Positions 25,275 through 34,420 of a stretch of DNA of 49,620 nucleotides are shown in pieces. Under the pieces are notes generated by a model. The model was not told where the DNA came from and made no database searches. It saw nothing but the letters and a program-made list of their open reading frames with translations. Numbering within the stretch: the stretch's first letter is position 1; each line of letters starts with the position of its first letter. Position numbers and translations under genes: made by a program. Source of the stretch: Gammaproteobacteria bacterium (lineage in GTDB: Bacteria > Pseudomonadota > Gammaproteobacteria > Tenderiales > Tenderiaceae); contig JAKFXL010000007.1 of NCBI GenBank assembly GCA_021731365.1, positions 1 to 49,620 on the forward strand. Reading direction: 5' to 3'.

Positions 25275-26951
25275 ATGAAACCTGTGCGTGTTCTGTTTTC
25301 GATCCTGCTGCTCTCTCTCTTTGTGATCCCGCCTGCCTGGAGCCAGGACTCCTCTGACAGCGCCCAGCCGCAGCAGCCAGAGGTTTGGCGTAACTTTGGT
25401 AACCTGATCACGACGATGGATGGAGTGCAGAAGGATCTGGTCAAGGCGCGTGTGGCGCTATCGGCAGCACAGTTTGAGGGTGAACGTACCCAGGCGGAGG
25501 CGGAGGTGGCGCGTCTTAGCAATGAGCTATCCTCCCTTCAGGTGGCGTGGGAGATGTGGGCGACAGGCGGGGTTGATTTGCAGCTTTTTACCGCCTCTCA
25601 GCAGCAGGCGCAGCAGAAGTTTGATTGGCGTGAGGAGCTGCAATCGGTCTTTGAGCCGATTTTGATGGAGATGCGCCGCCTGACTGACCGACCCCGCAAG
25701 ATTGAGCGGCTGCGTTCTGATCAGGGCTACTATGAACACCGGCTTGCGGCAGCGGAGACGGCGTTAACAAGTGTTAAAAACTACCACCTTAAGGCTCCAA
25801 CGCCCGATCTGGTGGCGGCGTTTGCCAATCTGGAAGAGCGCTGGCAAAAGCGTCATGATGATCTGCAGAGCCGGTTGGATCTCGTTAATTTTGAACTGCA
25901 GGAGCTGCTGACCCCCTCATCGGACCAAGAGGCGAAGGCGATGGAGTCGCTCAAGCAGCTCTTTACGGGGCGGTTGCTCAATCTGTTACTGGCGGTGACA
26001 GCAGCAGCGTTGGTCTACGGGCTCTTCTGGAAACTTAATCAGTTATATGCCCGTTCGTTGTTGCGACGCGGGCGCAATCCAAAGCTGTTTACCCGTGTGG
26101 TCCACTTGACGTTGGTGCTTTTTGCTTCGTTGTTGGCGCTGTTGGCGGGCATGTCGGTGCTCTACGCCCAGGGCGACTGGATATTGCTGGGGCTGGTGAT
26201 CATTCTCCTGGTGGGGTTGGTGCTGGTGCTGCAGCGCTCGTTGCCCAGCTATCTTACCGAGGCACGACTGCTGCTGAATGTCGGCCCGGTACGGGAAGGT
26301 GAGCGGGTGATCTACCGTGGTCTGCCGTGGCGGGTACAGACCCTGCGTGTGCAGGCAACTTTGGTCAATCCACTGTTGGATGGGGGTGTTTTGCGCCTGC
26401 CGCTGCGGGAGTTGGCGACGTTGATATCCCGTGTTGCCAGTGAACGGGAACCGTGGTTTCCTACCCGTGAGAGTGACTACGTGGTGCTGAGTGATGATAG
26501 TTTTGGCCAAGTAGTATTGCAGACACCCGAGATGGTGGAAGTACGGGTTGCCACGGCGATCAGGATCTTTCCGACGGCTACTTTTCTGGATATGACCCCC
26601 AGAAATCTCTCACTGGAAGGTTTTGCAGTCATTCTTCGTTTTGGTGTTGATTACCAGCATCAGGCCGATGTGACCGGCGTGATTCGCGACACGCTGGAAC
26701 AAGAGCTGATGACAGGGGTGCATCAATTGGCCCAGGGCAGCCATTTGCAAGGCTTGAGGGTGGAGTTTGCCGAGGCAGGGGCATCGTCGCTTGATTTTGT
26801 CGCCATCGCCAACTTTGCGCCGGAGGCGGCGGAGGCCTACTTGCAGCTGCGCCGGGCACTGCAGCGCATCGCCGTGGATGCCTGCAATACCCACGGCTGG
26901 GTGATTCCGTTCAACCAGATGACTGTGCATCTGGCGCCACAGGAGAGCTAA
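25275..26951 (+). CDS. MscS-like membrane protein with long periplasmic coiled coil
   Basis: 558 aa. A signal peptide (VLFSILLLSLFVIPPAWS) is followed by about 210 residues rich in Glu/Gln/Arg/Leu that should form a periplasmic coiled coil. Three or four membrane helices follow (LLNLLLAVTAAALVYGLFW; VLFASLLALLAGMSVLYA; LVIILLVGLVLVL). The segment after them, NVGPVREGERVIYRGLPWRV, resembles the MscS beta domain, and the end has an MscS-like alpha/beta region. The pore-lining Gly/Ala pattern is not obvious and the usual IPN is LPL. I call it MscS-like rather than a proven mechanosensitive channel. ATG 25275 is chosen to give the signal peptide. Confidence 0.68.
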   Translation: MKPVRVLFSILLLSLFVIPPAWSQDSSDSAQPQQPEVWRNFGNLITTMDGVQKDLVKARVALSAAQFEGERTQAEAEVARLSNELSSLQVAWEMWATGGVDLQLFTASQQQAQQKFDWREELQSVFEPILMEMRRLTDRPRKIERLRSDQGYYEHRLAAAETALTSVKNYHLKAPTPDLVAAFANLEERWQKRHDDLQSRLDLVNFELQELLTPSSDQEAKAMESLKQLFTGRLLNLLLAVTAAALVYGLFWKLNQLYARSLLRRGRNPKLFTRVVHLTLVLFASLLALLAGMSVLYAQGDWILLGLVIILLVGLVLVLQRSLPSYLTEARLLLNVGPVREGERVIYRGLPWRVQTLRVQATLVNPLLDGGVLRLPLRELATLISRVASEREPWFPTRESDYVVLSDDSFGQVVLQTPEMVEVRVATAIRIFPTATFLDMTPRNLSLEGFAVILRFGVDYQHQADVTGVIRDTLEQELMTGVHQLAQGSHLQGLRVEFAEAGASSLDFVAIANFAPEAAEAYLQLRRALQRIAVDACNTHGWVIPFNQMTVHLAPQES

Positions 26952-27113
26952 GGAGCCTCTGAATAAGTCCACCGTACCCAAAGCACTTCGTGGGGTAGGC
27001 TCTTCGTGGTGAGCTTGTCGAACCATGAATAGAGAATATTTAATAATCAATACGTTACGTTGCCAGCCCTTCGACAGGCTCAGGGCGAGCGGGGTTATTC
27101 AGAGGTTCCCTAA
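26949..27113. mobile_element. MITE-like repeat, copy 1
   Basis: About 163 bp with imperfect terminal inverted repeats (left CCTCTGAATAA at 26956-26966; right TTATTCAGAGG at 27095-27105). Inside, TGAGCTTGTCGAACCA and the inverted CCTTCGACAGGCTCAGG form a long imperfect palindrome around an AT-rich centre. A second copy is at 41105-41241 and a fragment at 47066-47087. It has no coding capacity, so any movement would depend on a transposase elsewhere. The left end starts at the TAA of the MscS-like gene. Confidence 0.75.
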
Positions 27114-27114
27114 A

Positions 27115-27140
27115 ACTCACCCCTCGTGTGAGGGGTGAGT
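27115..27140 (-). terminator. terminator of the gltA transcript
   Basis: Perfect 11-bp stem (ACTCACCCCTC / GAGGGGTGAGT) with loop GTGT; on the minus strand it is followed by TTTT. It lies 5 bp beyond the small membrane-peptide gene and directly beside the MITE end. Confidence 0.88.
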
Positions 27141-27144
27141 GCTT

Positions 27145-27267
27145 CTATTTTTCAATGGTTTTGTTGAGTGATGCGGTTTTGTCCCGTTTTGCCAGCTTCA
27201 GTACAAAAAGCACCATGCCGAGGGTGAGCAGCGCCAGAGTCACTTCTATATATATTAAAAATTCCAT
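27145..27267 (-). CDS. 40-aa membrane peptide translationally coupled to gltA
   Basis: A 40-residue frame, MEFLIYIEVTLALLTLG followed by more hydrophobic residues and then a basic tail (KLAKRDKTASLNKTIEK). One membrane helix is predicted with the positive tail in the cytoplasm. Its ATG shares the A of the TGA stop of citrate synthase (TGATG), a classic coupling arrangement, and a strong terminator follows at once, so it is the last gene of the gltA transcript. I do not know the family. The coupling and terminator make a real gene likely. Confidence 0.65.
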   Translation of the reverse strand: MEFLIYIEVTLALLTLGMVLFVLKLAKRDKTASLNKTIEK

Positions 27268-28553
27268 CAGCGCTGATCCATCGGCACGTAGTTGCGCTCC
27301 CCTTCACCGGTGTAAATCTGGCGTGGTCTGACGATGCGGCTGCTGGGGTCATCATGTTGCTCTTTCCACTGGGCGATCCAGCCGGGCAGGCGGCCAATGG
27401 CAAAACAGACGGTGAACATGTTGGTGGGGATGCCGATGGCGCGCAGGATAATGCCGCTGTAAAAATCGACATTGGGGTAGAGTTTGCGTTCAACAAAGTA
27501 GGGGTCGTTGAGTGCCAGCTCTTCCAGTTTGCGGGCGATGTCGAGCAGTGGGTCGTGGCGGTTCATGCTGGCCAATACGCGGTCACACGCCGCCTTGAGT
27601 ATTTTGGCGCGGGGATCAAAATTACGATAGACACGATGGCCAAAGCCGGAGAGGCGGAACGGGTTGGTTTTGTCCTTGGCGTCACGAATGCACTGCTCCG
27701 GTGAGATGCCACCTTTGTAGATGCGCTCCAACATCTCCACAACATCGACGTTGGCACCGCCGTGCAGTGGCCCCCACAGTGCTGATACCCCCGCCGCGCA
27801 GGAGGCAAAGAGGTTGGCGTGAGAGGAGCCAACGACCCGCACCGTGGATGTGCTGCAGTTCTGCTCGTGGTCGGCGTGCAGGATAAACAGCAGGTTGAGT
27901 GCGTCCTGGATCTCATCGGTGACCACGTACTGCTTGTATGGCAGTGAGAACATCATGTGCAAAAAGTTGGCGCAGTAGCGCAGGCTTGGGTCGGGATAGA
28001 TAAAAGGCAGCCCCATGGAGCGGCGATAGGCGAAGGCGGCGATGGTGCGGGCCTTGCTGATCAGCCGTGCGGCGGCCCCTACCAGCCCTTCGGGGCTGTT
28101 CACTTCGAGAAACTCTTTATGGATACAGGCGAGATTGTTGAGTGTGGCGGAGAGGATGGCCATGGGTGGGGAGTCGGCGGGAATAAACTGGAACTGATCT
28201 TTAATATCTTCATGCAGTAGCTCATTGGCGGTGAGCCTGGCGCGGAAATCGATATGCTCCTCTTCATTGGGCAACTCCCCAAAGATCAGTAGCCACGCCA
28301 CCTCAATAAAGTTGGGGTGCTGGGTGAACTGTTCAATCGGGATACCACGATAACGGAGAATGCCTTTGTCACCGTCGATGTAGGTGATGGCACTTTTGCA
28401 GAAGGCGGTATTGCCCAGCGCCGGGTCGTAACTGGTCATGCCCGTTTTTGCCAATAGCTGGGAGATGTCGATGGCCCGGTTGCCATCACTTCCCTCAACA
28501 ATAGGCAGTTCAATCTGCTGATCCCCAAAGGTAAGAACTGCCTTTTCTGTCAT
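27267..28553 (-). CDS. gltA: citrate synthase (type II)
   Basis: 428 aa, typical of the hexameric, NADH-regulated proteobacterial enzyme. Catalytic regions are visible: HADHEQNCSTSTVR (first catalytic His area), the LWGPLHGGAN loop, SGFGHRVYRNFDPRA, and the Asp-containing closing segment ERKLYPNVDFYSG. It condenses acetyl-CoA and oxaloacetate at the entry of the TCA cycle. It is divergent from cysM, with 194 bp between them. Confidence 0.97.
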   Translation of the reverse strand: MTEKAVLTFGDQQIELPIVEGSDGNRAIDISQLLAKTGMTSYDPALGNTAFCKSAITYIDGDKGILRYRGIPIEQFTQHPNFIEVAWLLIFGELPNEEEHIDFRARLTANELLHEDIKDQFQFIPADSPPMAILSATLNNLACIHKEFLEVNSPEGLVGAAARLISKARTIAAFAYRRSMGLPFIYPDPSLRYCANFLHMMFSLPYKQYVVTDEIQDALNLLFILHADHEQNCSTSTVRVVGSSHANLFASCAAGVSALWGPLHGGANVDVVEMLERIYKGGISPEQCIRDAKDKTNPFRLSGFGHRVYRNFDPRAKILKAACDRVLASMNRHDPLLDIARKLEELALNDPYFVERKLYPNVDFYSGIILRAIGIPTNMFTVCFAIGRLPGWIAQWKEQHDDPSSRIVRPRQIYTGEGERNYVPMDQR

Positions 28554-28747
28554 GGCGTAACCTCAAACGTGGTGAAAAATTAAACCCCAATCTAGCACAG
28601 GGTGTGTGTAAAAAGCATGGGGCTAAACAGGGCGCTGGCTCGATATGTCTCGATATATATAGTATGGAGCTGCGGCTGTGAAAACGACCCGTTGTCCTTT
28701 AAATGACTATCGCTGCCGAAATGACGGAACTTCAACGTTAGGATAGA

Positions 28748-29650
28748 ATGCGCGCTATGAACAGCTTCCCAACACTTGAGCACTTTGTCGGCAATACTCC
28801 GCTGGTGCGTTTGCAGCGCTTGATCACCCATAGTAGCAATACTGTTCTGGTCAAGCTGGAGGGGAATAACCCCGCTGGCTCGGTGAAAGATCGCCCGGCC
28901 CTGAGCATGATCAAACATGCTGAGGCGCGGGGCGATATCAAACCGGGTGATACCTTGATCGAGGCAACCAGCGGTAATACTGGCATTGCCCTGGCGATGG
29001 CGGCGGCCATCAAGGGCTATCGCATGGTATTGATCATGCCGGAAAACATGAGCGTGGAGCGGCGGGCAGTGATGAAGGCGTTTGGTGCCGAGATTATTAT
29101 CACACCGCGTGAGGGCAGCATGGAGGCGGCGATCGATCTGTCTAAGGCGATGGAGCAGCGCGGTGAAGGCAAGGTGCTGAACCAGTTTGGTAACTTTGAT
29201 AACCCATTGTCCCACTATGAGGGGACTGGCCCTGAGATCTGGCGCGATACACAGGGGGCGGTCACCCATTTTGTCAGTGCCATGGGCACAACGGGCACCA
29301 TTATGGGTACCTCGCGCTACCTTAAGGAGCAGAACCCCAATGTTCAGATTATCGGTGTGCAACCGGTGGCCGGGGCAAGTATCCCCGGGATTCGACGCTG
29401 GCCGCAGGAGTATATGCCAAAAATCTATGAACCTGAACGTGTTGATCGTATTCTTGATGTGACGCAGACGGCGGCGGAAGAGACAGCTCGGGCACTGGGT
29501 GCAGAAGAGGGGATTTTTGCCGGCATCTCATCGGGTGGCGCAGTGAGTGCCGCGTTGCAGTTAGCGCAGGAGGTAGAAAACGCCGTGATAGTGACTATCA
29601 TCTGTGATCGTGGCGACCGTTATCTCTCCACCGGCGTTTTTCCTCAGTAA
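28748..29650 (+). CDS. cysM: cysteine synthase B
   Basis: 300 aa. The PLP Lys is in NNPAGSVKDRPALSM; the substrate loop EATSGNTGIALAMA and the GIRRWPQEYMP region are specific for CysM rather than CysK. It makes cysteine from O-acetylserine and sulfide or thiosulfate. ATG 28757 is an alternative start, since AGGA sits only 4 bp before 28748. It is followed by the exonuclease homologue and rlmD in the same direction. Confidence 0.95.
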   Translation: MRAMNSFPTLEHFVGNTPLVRLQRLITHSSNTVLVKLEGNNPAGSVKDRPALSMIKHAEARGDIKPGDTLIEATSGNTGIALAMAAAIKGYRMVLIMPENMSVERRAVMKAFGAEIIITPREGSMEAAIDLSKAMEQRGEGKVLNQFGNFDNPLSHYEGTGPEIWRDTQGAVTHFVSAMGTTGTIMGTSRYLKEQNPNVQIIGVQPVAGASIPGIRRWPQEYMPKIYEPERVDRILDVTQTAAEETARALGAEEGIFAGISSGGAVSAALQLAQEVENAVIVTIICDRGDRYLSTGVFPQ

Positions 29651-29682
29651 CTTGAATTAATCAGAACGGAAGCTTTTTTCAA

Positions 29683-30408
29683 TTGAATATTTTCGCGTTT
29701 ACCTTTGCCACCATCCCCGATATCAGTGCGGGCCGTAAGCTCTATAACCTTGATGGGCTGAATGATAAAAATGTCGCTGAGGTGATGTTTCATCGTCAAC
29801 GTCAGTTCAAGGGTGATGAGCGGCTGCCCCTGCATCAACAGCAGATTGTGGCGCTTACGGCGTTATTGAGAACGGCTGACGCCATTAAGCTGGTGACGTT
29901 TGATGGGTGTTCCGGTTCGGAACAGGAGCTGGTGCAGCAGTTTTTTGCACTGATGGAAAAACATGCGCCGATGCTGGTCACCTGGAACGGTGCAGCGTTC
30001 GAACGTCCGGTGATGCATTACCGGTCTGTGTTTCATGGCGTGGGTTCTAACCACTACTGGAACAGCCATGCCCACCATCTGGATCTGGTAACACAGTTTA
30101 CCGGTAGTGATGCCGATGTAGCGGCACCGCTGGGTGAGATTGCCGCGCTGTTAGATCTGCCTGTTAATACAGAGCTGTCTAATAACTGGGATCTTCATTT
30201 GGCCGGAGAGCTAGAACAGATTCAGAACAACATCACCGTTGATGCTTTTAATATCTATCTGATCCATCTGCGCCTGCAGCTGGTGAGTGGACGTCTCTCC
30301 CAGGAGCGTTATAAAAGTGAGTGTCAGAAACTGCGCGAGCTGTTGCAACAGCAGGGCCAGCCATTTATAGATGACTATCTGGGCCGTTGGGTGGGGGGTG
30401 AAGCGTAA
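29683..30408 (+). CDS. PolB-type 3'-5' exonuclease homologue with degenerate active site
   Basis: 241 aa from a TTG start; the stop overlaps the rlmD start (TAATG). It aligns by eye along its length with the predicted 3'-5' exonucleases related to the PolB exonuclease domain: [49 protein letters not shown]. The family's motif I, usually FDIETIPD, reads FTFATIPD here: the catalytic Asp is Thr7 and the Glu is Ala9. Motif II has Glu in place of the usual Asp (FERP for FDLP). The motif III Asp is retained (ITVDAFN). Nuclease activity is therefore doubtful, although the gene is intact. The weak TTG start suggests low expression. Confidence 0.8.
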   Translation: MNIFAFTFATIPDISAGRKLYNLDGLNDKNVAEVMFHRQRQFKGDERLPLHQQQIVALTALLRTADAIKLVTFDGCSGSEQELVQQFFALMEKHAPMLVTWNGAAFERPVMHYRSVFHGVGSNHYWNSHAHHLDLVTQFTGSDADVAAPLGEIAALLDLPVNTELSNNWDLHLAGELEQIQNNITVDAFNIYLIHLRLQLVSGRLSQERYKSECQKLRELLQQQGQPFIDDYLGRWVGGEA

Positions 30409-31742
30409 TGGGGCGCAATCGTCGTAACCGTAAGGTGATGCCAGCAGAGCCATTTCCTGCCCATATAGATTCACTTGAGCATGATGGCCGCGGTGTTGCA
30501 CGTATTGACGGTAAAATTGTCTTTATCGAAGGGGCATTGCCTGATGAAGATGTGATGTTTCATTACACCGCCCAACATAAAAGTTATGACGAAGGGCGTG
30601 TCAGTGAAGTGATCAAGGCTTCGCCGTCGCGTATTAAACCGGGATGTTCTCATTTTGAAATATGCGGCGGCTGTTCGTTGCAACATATGGAGCCTGCGGC
30701 ACAGATAAATGCTAAGCAGCAGATTTTGATCGATGGTTTTAAACATATCGGTAAGGTGATGCCAGAGACAATTTTGCCACCACTTACCGCTAGCCGTTGG
30801 GGATACCGCCGTAAAGCCCGGTTGGGCTGTAAATATGTGATTAAAAAAGAGGCGCAGTTTGTCGGTTTTCGCGAGAAGCGCAGTGCCTTTCTGGCGGACC
30901 TCAACCGTTGCGAAGTATTGCATCCTGCGGTGGGCGAACGGATTGCCGATCTGAAGCTGTTAACGCGCAGTCTCGAGGCCTACGATCGCATCGCCCAGAT
31001 TGAAGTGGCCATTGGCGATAGCGTGGTGGCGCTGATATTCCGTAACCTGGATGAGCTGGTGAGTGGTGACATCGACAAGCTGTGTCAGTTTGGCGTAGCC
31101 CATAATATTCACATCTATCTACAGCCCAAAGGGCCTGATAGTGTCTACCTGATCTGGCCCGAGTCGTCGCAGCTCTCATATCGACTGGATGATTTTGATC
31201 TGGAGATACTGTTTAAACCCAATGATTTCACTCAGGTGAATACAGAGATCAATCATCTGATGGTTAAATGTGCGGTTGAGATGCTTGATATACAACCCGA
31301 GGAACGGGTATTGGATCTTTTTTGTGGGTTAGGCAACTTCACCCTGCCATTAGCACGTAAGGCGGGTTACGTTGTCGGCGTAGAGGGCGATGAGCAGCTG
31401 GTACAGCGTGGTCGTGAAAATGCCGCACATAACCACATTACCAATATTGAGTTTCATGGCGCTGATCTGACCAAGGAGCCACACAGCCAGCCGTGGTTTG
31501 GGAGTGGTTTCGATAAAATATTGATCGACCCGCCACGCAGCGGTGCATATGAAATCGCAAAATATCTTGATGGCTTTGGGGCCAAAAAAATAGTCTATGT
31601 CTCATGCAACCCGGCAACACTGGCACGTGATGCAGGTGTGTTGGTGGAAAAGGGGTACAAACTTGTATCTGCGGGCGTGATGGATATGTTTCCACACACA
31701 ACCCATGTGGAGTCGATAGCGCTGTTTGAGCGGAGTGTTTGA
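30408..31742 (+). CDS. rlmD: 23S rRNA (uracil-1939-C5)-methyltransferase RlmD
   Basis: 444 aa. An N-terminal TRAM domain ([21 protein letters not shown], shown in part) is followed by the cysteine cluster [10 protein letters not shown] for a [4Fe-4S] centre. The SAM site is [15 protein letters not shown], and the catalytic Cys is in [13 protein letters not shown]. It methylates U1939 of 23S rRNA. Its start overlaps the stop of the exonuclease homologue. In E. coli and many relatives rlmD is next to relA; here relA lies about 18 kb away. Confidence 0.95.
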   Translation: MGRNRRNRKVMPAEPFPAHIDSLEHDGRGVARIDGKIVFIEGALPDEDVMFHYTAQHKSYDEGRVSEVIKASPSRIKPGCSHFEICGGCSLQHMEPAAQINAKQQILIDGFKHIGKVMPETILPPLTASRWGYRRKARLGCKYVIKKEAQFVGFREKRSAFLADLNRCEVLHPAVGERIADLKLLTRSLEAYDRIAQIEVAIGDSVVALIFRNLDELVSGDIDKLCQFGVAHNIHIYLQPKGPDSVYLIWPESSQLSYRLDDFDLEILFKPNDFTQVNTEINHLMVKCAVEMLDIQPEERVLDLFCGLGNFTLPLARKAGYVVGVEGDEQLVQRGRENAAHNHITNIEFHGADLTKEPHSQPWFGSGFDKILIDPPRSGAYEIAKYLDGFGAKKIVYVSCNPATLARDAGVLVEKGYKLVSAGVMDMFPHTTHVESIALFERSV

Positions 31743-31862
31743 ATATGCGGTATGTTTGCCTGATGTGTCCGGTCAGGAAAAACACCGTATTTTGATGATG
31801 TCAGAAATAGGCCCGACAATAGGGCGTAGAAAGAGTGGGGTTGAGTTTACTGATAAAGTAAA

Positions 31863-31949
31863 TGGTGCCGAGGAGAGGACTTGAACCTCCATGGGGTTAC
31901 CCCCGCTAGCACCTGAAGCTAGTGCGTCTACCAATTTCGCCACCTCGGC
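31863..31949 (-). tRNA. tRNA-Leu (anticodon CAG)
   Basis: 87 nt including encoded CCA. Acceptor GCCGAGG/CCTCGGC, D arm AATTGGTAGACGC, anticodon stem CTAGC/GCTAG with CAG in the loop, a long variable arm and T arm GGTTCAAGTCC. The GC-rich run GCCCCCT directly upstream (minus strand) resembles the discriminator of stringently controlled stable-RNA promoters. Confidence 0.97.
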
Positions 31950-32095
31950 AGGGGGCATTGTATTATTAGGTCACTAGAAGAATTTCATCTCCCTAGTGGC
32001 GGCGCATTTTACGGCGGGGTGAGCTGACTGTCAATTAGTGTGCGATAATAATTGCCAACTTAAAAATGAATCAAGGATAAGAAAGAATATAACTT

Positions 32096-34420
32096 ATGGT
32101 TAAACGCCCAAAATTGAACGATCCCCTGGCTGAGCGTGAGGCTCAAAAATATGAGAACCCGATTCCCAGCCGTGAGTTGATCATGGAGTTGCTGGCAGAG
32201 AAAGGGGAGCCGTTGCAGTTTCAGCCGCTGGCAGAGATGCTGGGGTTGGAGAGCGAACAGGATGTTGAGGCCTTGACGCGCCGCCTGCGGGCGATGGAGC
32301 GGGATGGCCAGTTGGTCCGTAATCGCCGTGATGGCTATGGTCTGGCGAGCAAGATGCAGCTGATCACCGGCCGGGTGATTGGCCACGCTGACGGTTTTGG
32401 CTTTTTGGTGCCTGATGGTGGCGGGGATGATCTGTTCCTGTCGGCCAAACAGATGCGTTCGCTGCTGCATGGTGACCGCGCCATTGTGCGGGTCTCCGGG
32501 GTTGATCGCCGTGGCCGCCGTGAGGGGTCCGTGGTGGAGGTGCTGGAACGCGCCAATAATGAGATCGTCGGTCGTTTTCAGCTTGAACATGGGATTGGCA
32601 TTGTCGTTCCTGACAATAAGCGGGTGACACAGGATATTCTGATTGCTGCCGAATGGCGTGGCGGTGCTTCCGATGGCCAGATTGTGGTGGCGCAGATTAT
32701 TGAGCAGCCCAGCAGTCGTTCTCAGCCCATTGGCAAGATTGTTGAGGTGTTGGGTGATCATATGGATCCCGGCATGGAGATCGATATTGCGATCCGCGCC
32801 CACTGCCTGCCGCGTGAATGGCCGGTAGAGGTGAAGCAGGAGATTGCCGGGTTTGTGCCGGAGGTGGCTGAGGCGGACAAACTTGACCGTGAAGATCTGC
32901 GTGATCTGCCCCTGGTGACTATCGATGGTGAAGATGCCCGCGATTTTGATGATGCGGTCTACTGTGAACCCCATGGTGATGGCTGGAAGCTGCTGGTTGC
33001 CATTGCTGATGTATCTCATTATGTGCAGCTGGGTACGGCGCTGGACCGTGAGGCGACCACCCGTGGCAACTCGGTCTACTTCCCGGGGCGTGTGATCCCG
33101 ATGTTGCCTGAGATTCTCTCCAACGGACTCTGCTCCTTGAATCCGCAAGTCGACCGTCTCTGCATGGTGTGTGAGATGTTCATCTCCAGCAAAGGTGATG
33201 TGACCGGTTATGACTTTTTTGAAGGGTTGATGCGCTCTGCGGCACGGCTGACCTATACCGAAGTGGCTGAAATGGTGGTGGAACGTAACGCAGAGTTGCG
33301 TAGCCAGCATGAGCCGTTGCTGCCCCATCTGGAAGAGCTGCACAAACTATATAAGGTGTTCAGGGCCAAGCGTGATAAACGTGGCGCTATCGACTTTGAG
33401 ACCACCGAGACAAAAATTGTCTTTGGCCGTGACCGCAAGATAGAGCGTATTGTCCCTGTCGAGCGCAATGATGCACATAAGCTGATTGAGGAGTTTATGA
33501 TTGCGGCCAATGTGTGCGCGGCAGACTTCTTGCTCGATTATGAGATCCCCGCCCTTTTCCGTGTTCACAAAGGTCCCTCTGAGGATAAACTCGCCAATCT
33601 GCGCCAATTTCTTGCAGAGCTGGGGTTGTCGCTGGGCGGTGGAGACGAGCCGCTGCCAAAACATTATGCCAAGCTGCTGCATGGACTGGGTGACCGTCCT
33701 GATGGCCACTTGATTCAGACGGTGATGTTGCGGAGTTTGAGTCAGGCGGTCTACACGCCGGAAAATAATGGCCATTTTGGCCTAGCCTTTGATGGTTACG
33801 CCCACTTTACCTCGCCGATTCGCCGCTATCCGGATCTATTGGTACATCGTGCTATTCGCCACTGCCTGCATTACAACTCGAAAAAAGGGTTTGCCTATGG
33901 TCCGGGCGAGATGGCGGTGATGGGTGAGCACTGTTCGATGACCGAACGACGTGCCGATGACGCCACCCGTGATGCCACCGACTGGCTCAAATGTGAGTTT
34001 ATGCTTGAGCGTGTGGGTGAGGAGTTTGATGGCATTATTACCAGTGTCACCGGTTTTGGCCTGTTTGTGGAGCTGAGTGATATCTATGTTGAGGGGTTGG
34101 TGCACATCACCTCGTTAGCCTCTGACTATTATGAGTTTGATGCACAGAAACACCGTTTGGTGGGTGAGCGCAGCCGTGTTGTCTATCGTCTTGCCGACAA
34201 GGTCAGGATAAAGGTGGCGCGGGTTGATCTTGACCGCAAACGTATCGACTTTGATATGGCGGGTGTGGAGGGTGGTAAACCTGCAGATACGGTTGAAGGT
34301 ACTGATCAGGCAAAACCAAAAAAGAGATCCACTAAAAAAGAAGGGGATGTTAAGTCTGACGCCCCCAAGAAAAAGCGGCCCCGTAAAAAAAGAAGTAAAA
34401 AGAAGGTTGTGGTTGAATGA
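32096..34420 (+). CDS. rnr: ribonuclease R
   Basis: 774 aa. Domain order: N-terminal helix-turn-helix (RELIMELLAEKGEPLQF), two cold-shock domains, the RNB catalytic domain with DGEDARDFDDAV (metal-binding Asp residues), a C-terminal S1 domain (GFGLFVELSDIYVEGLVHI) and a Lys-rich tail. It is a processive 3'-5' exoribonuclease that degrades structured RNA. The stop overlaps the rlmB start (ATGA), as in many gammaproteobacteria. Confidence 0.97.
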   Translation: MVKRPKLNDPLAEREAQKYENPIPSRELIMELLAEKGEPLQFQPLAEMLGLESEQDVEALTRRLRAMERDGQLVRNRRDGYGLASKMQLITGRVIGHADGFGFLVPDGGGDDLFLSAKQMRSLLHGDRAIVRVSGVDRRGRREGSVVEVLERANNEIVGRFQLEHGIGIVVPDNKRVTQDILIAAEWRGGASDGQIVVAQIIEQPSSRSQPIGKIVEVLGDHMDPGMEIDIAIRAHCLPREWPVEVKQEIAGFVPEVAEADKLDREDLRDLPLVTIDGEDARDFDDAVYCEPHGDGWKLLVAIADVSHYVQLGTALDREATTRGNSVYFPGRVIPMLPEILSNGLCSLNPQVDRLCMVCEMFISSKGDVTGYDFFEGLMRSAARLTYTEVAEMVVERNAELRSQHEPLLPHLEELHKLYKVFRAKRDKRGAIDFETTETKIVFGRDRKIERIVPVERNDAHKLIEEFMIAANVCAADFLLDYEIPALFRVHKGPSEDKLANLRQFLAELGLSLGGGDEPLPKHYAKLLHGLGDRPDGHLIQTVMLRSLSQAVYTPENNGHFGLAFDGYAHFTSPIRRYPDLLVHRAIRHCLHYNSKKGFAYGPGEMAVMGEHCSMTERRADDATRDATDWLKCEFMLERVGEEFDGIITSVTGFGLFVELSDIYVEGLVHITSLASDYYEFDAQKHRLVGERSRVVYRLADKVRIKVARVDLDRKRIDFDMAGVEGGKPADTVEGTDQAKPKKRSTKKEGDVKSDAPKKKRPRKKRSKKKVVVE

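Noticed and set aside
26610-27050. 146-aa minus-strand frame starting MIIKYSLFMVRQAHHEE
   Set aside because: Its start is translation of the MITE-like repeat (VRQAHHE is the usual product of that palindrome) and the rest is antisense of the MscS-like gene.
32060-33343. 427-aa minus-strand open frame
   Set aside because: Exact antisense of rnr; His/Gln/Thr-rich composition without any motif, typical of a shadow frame.
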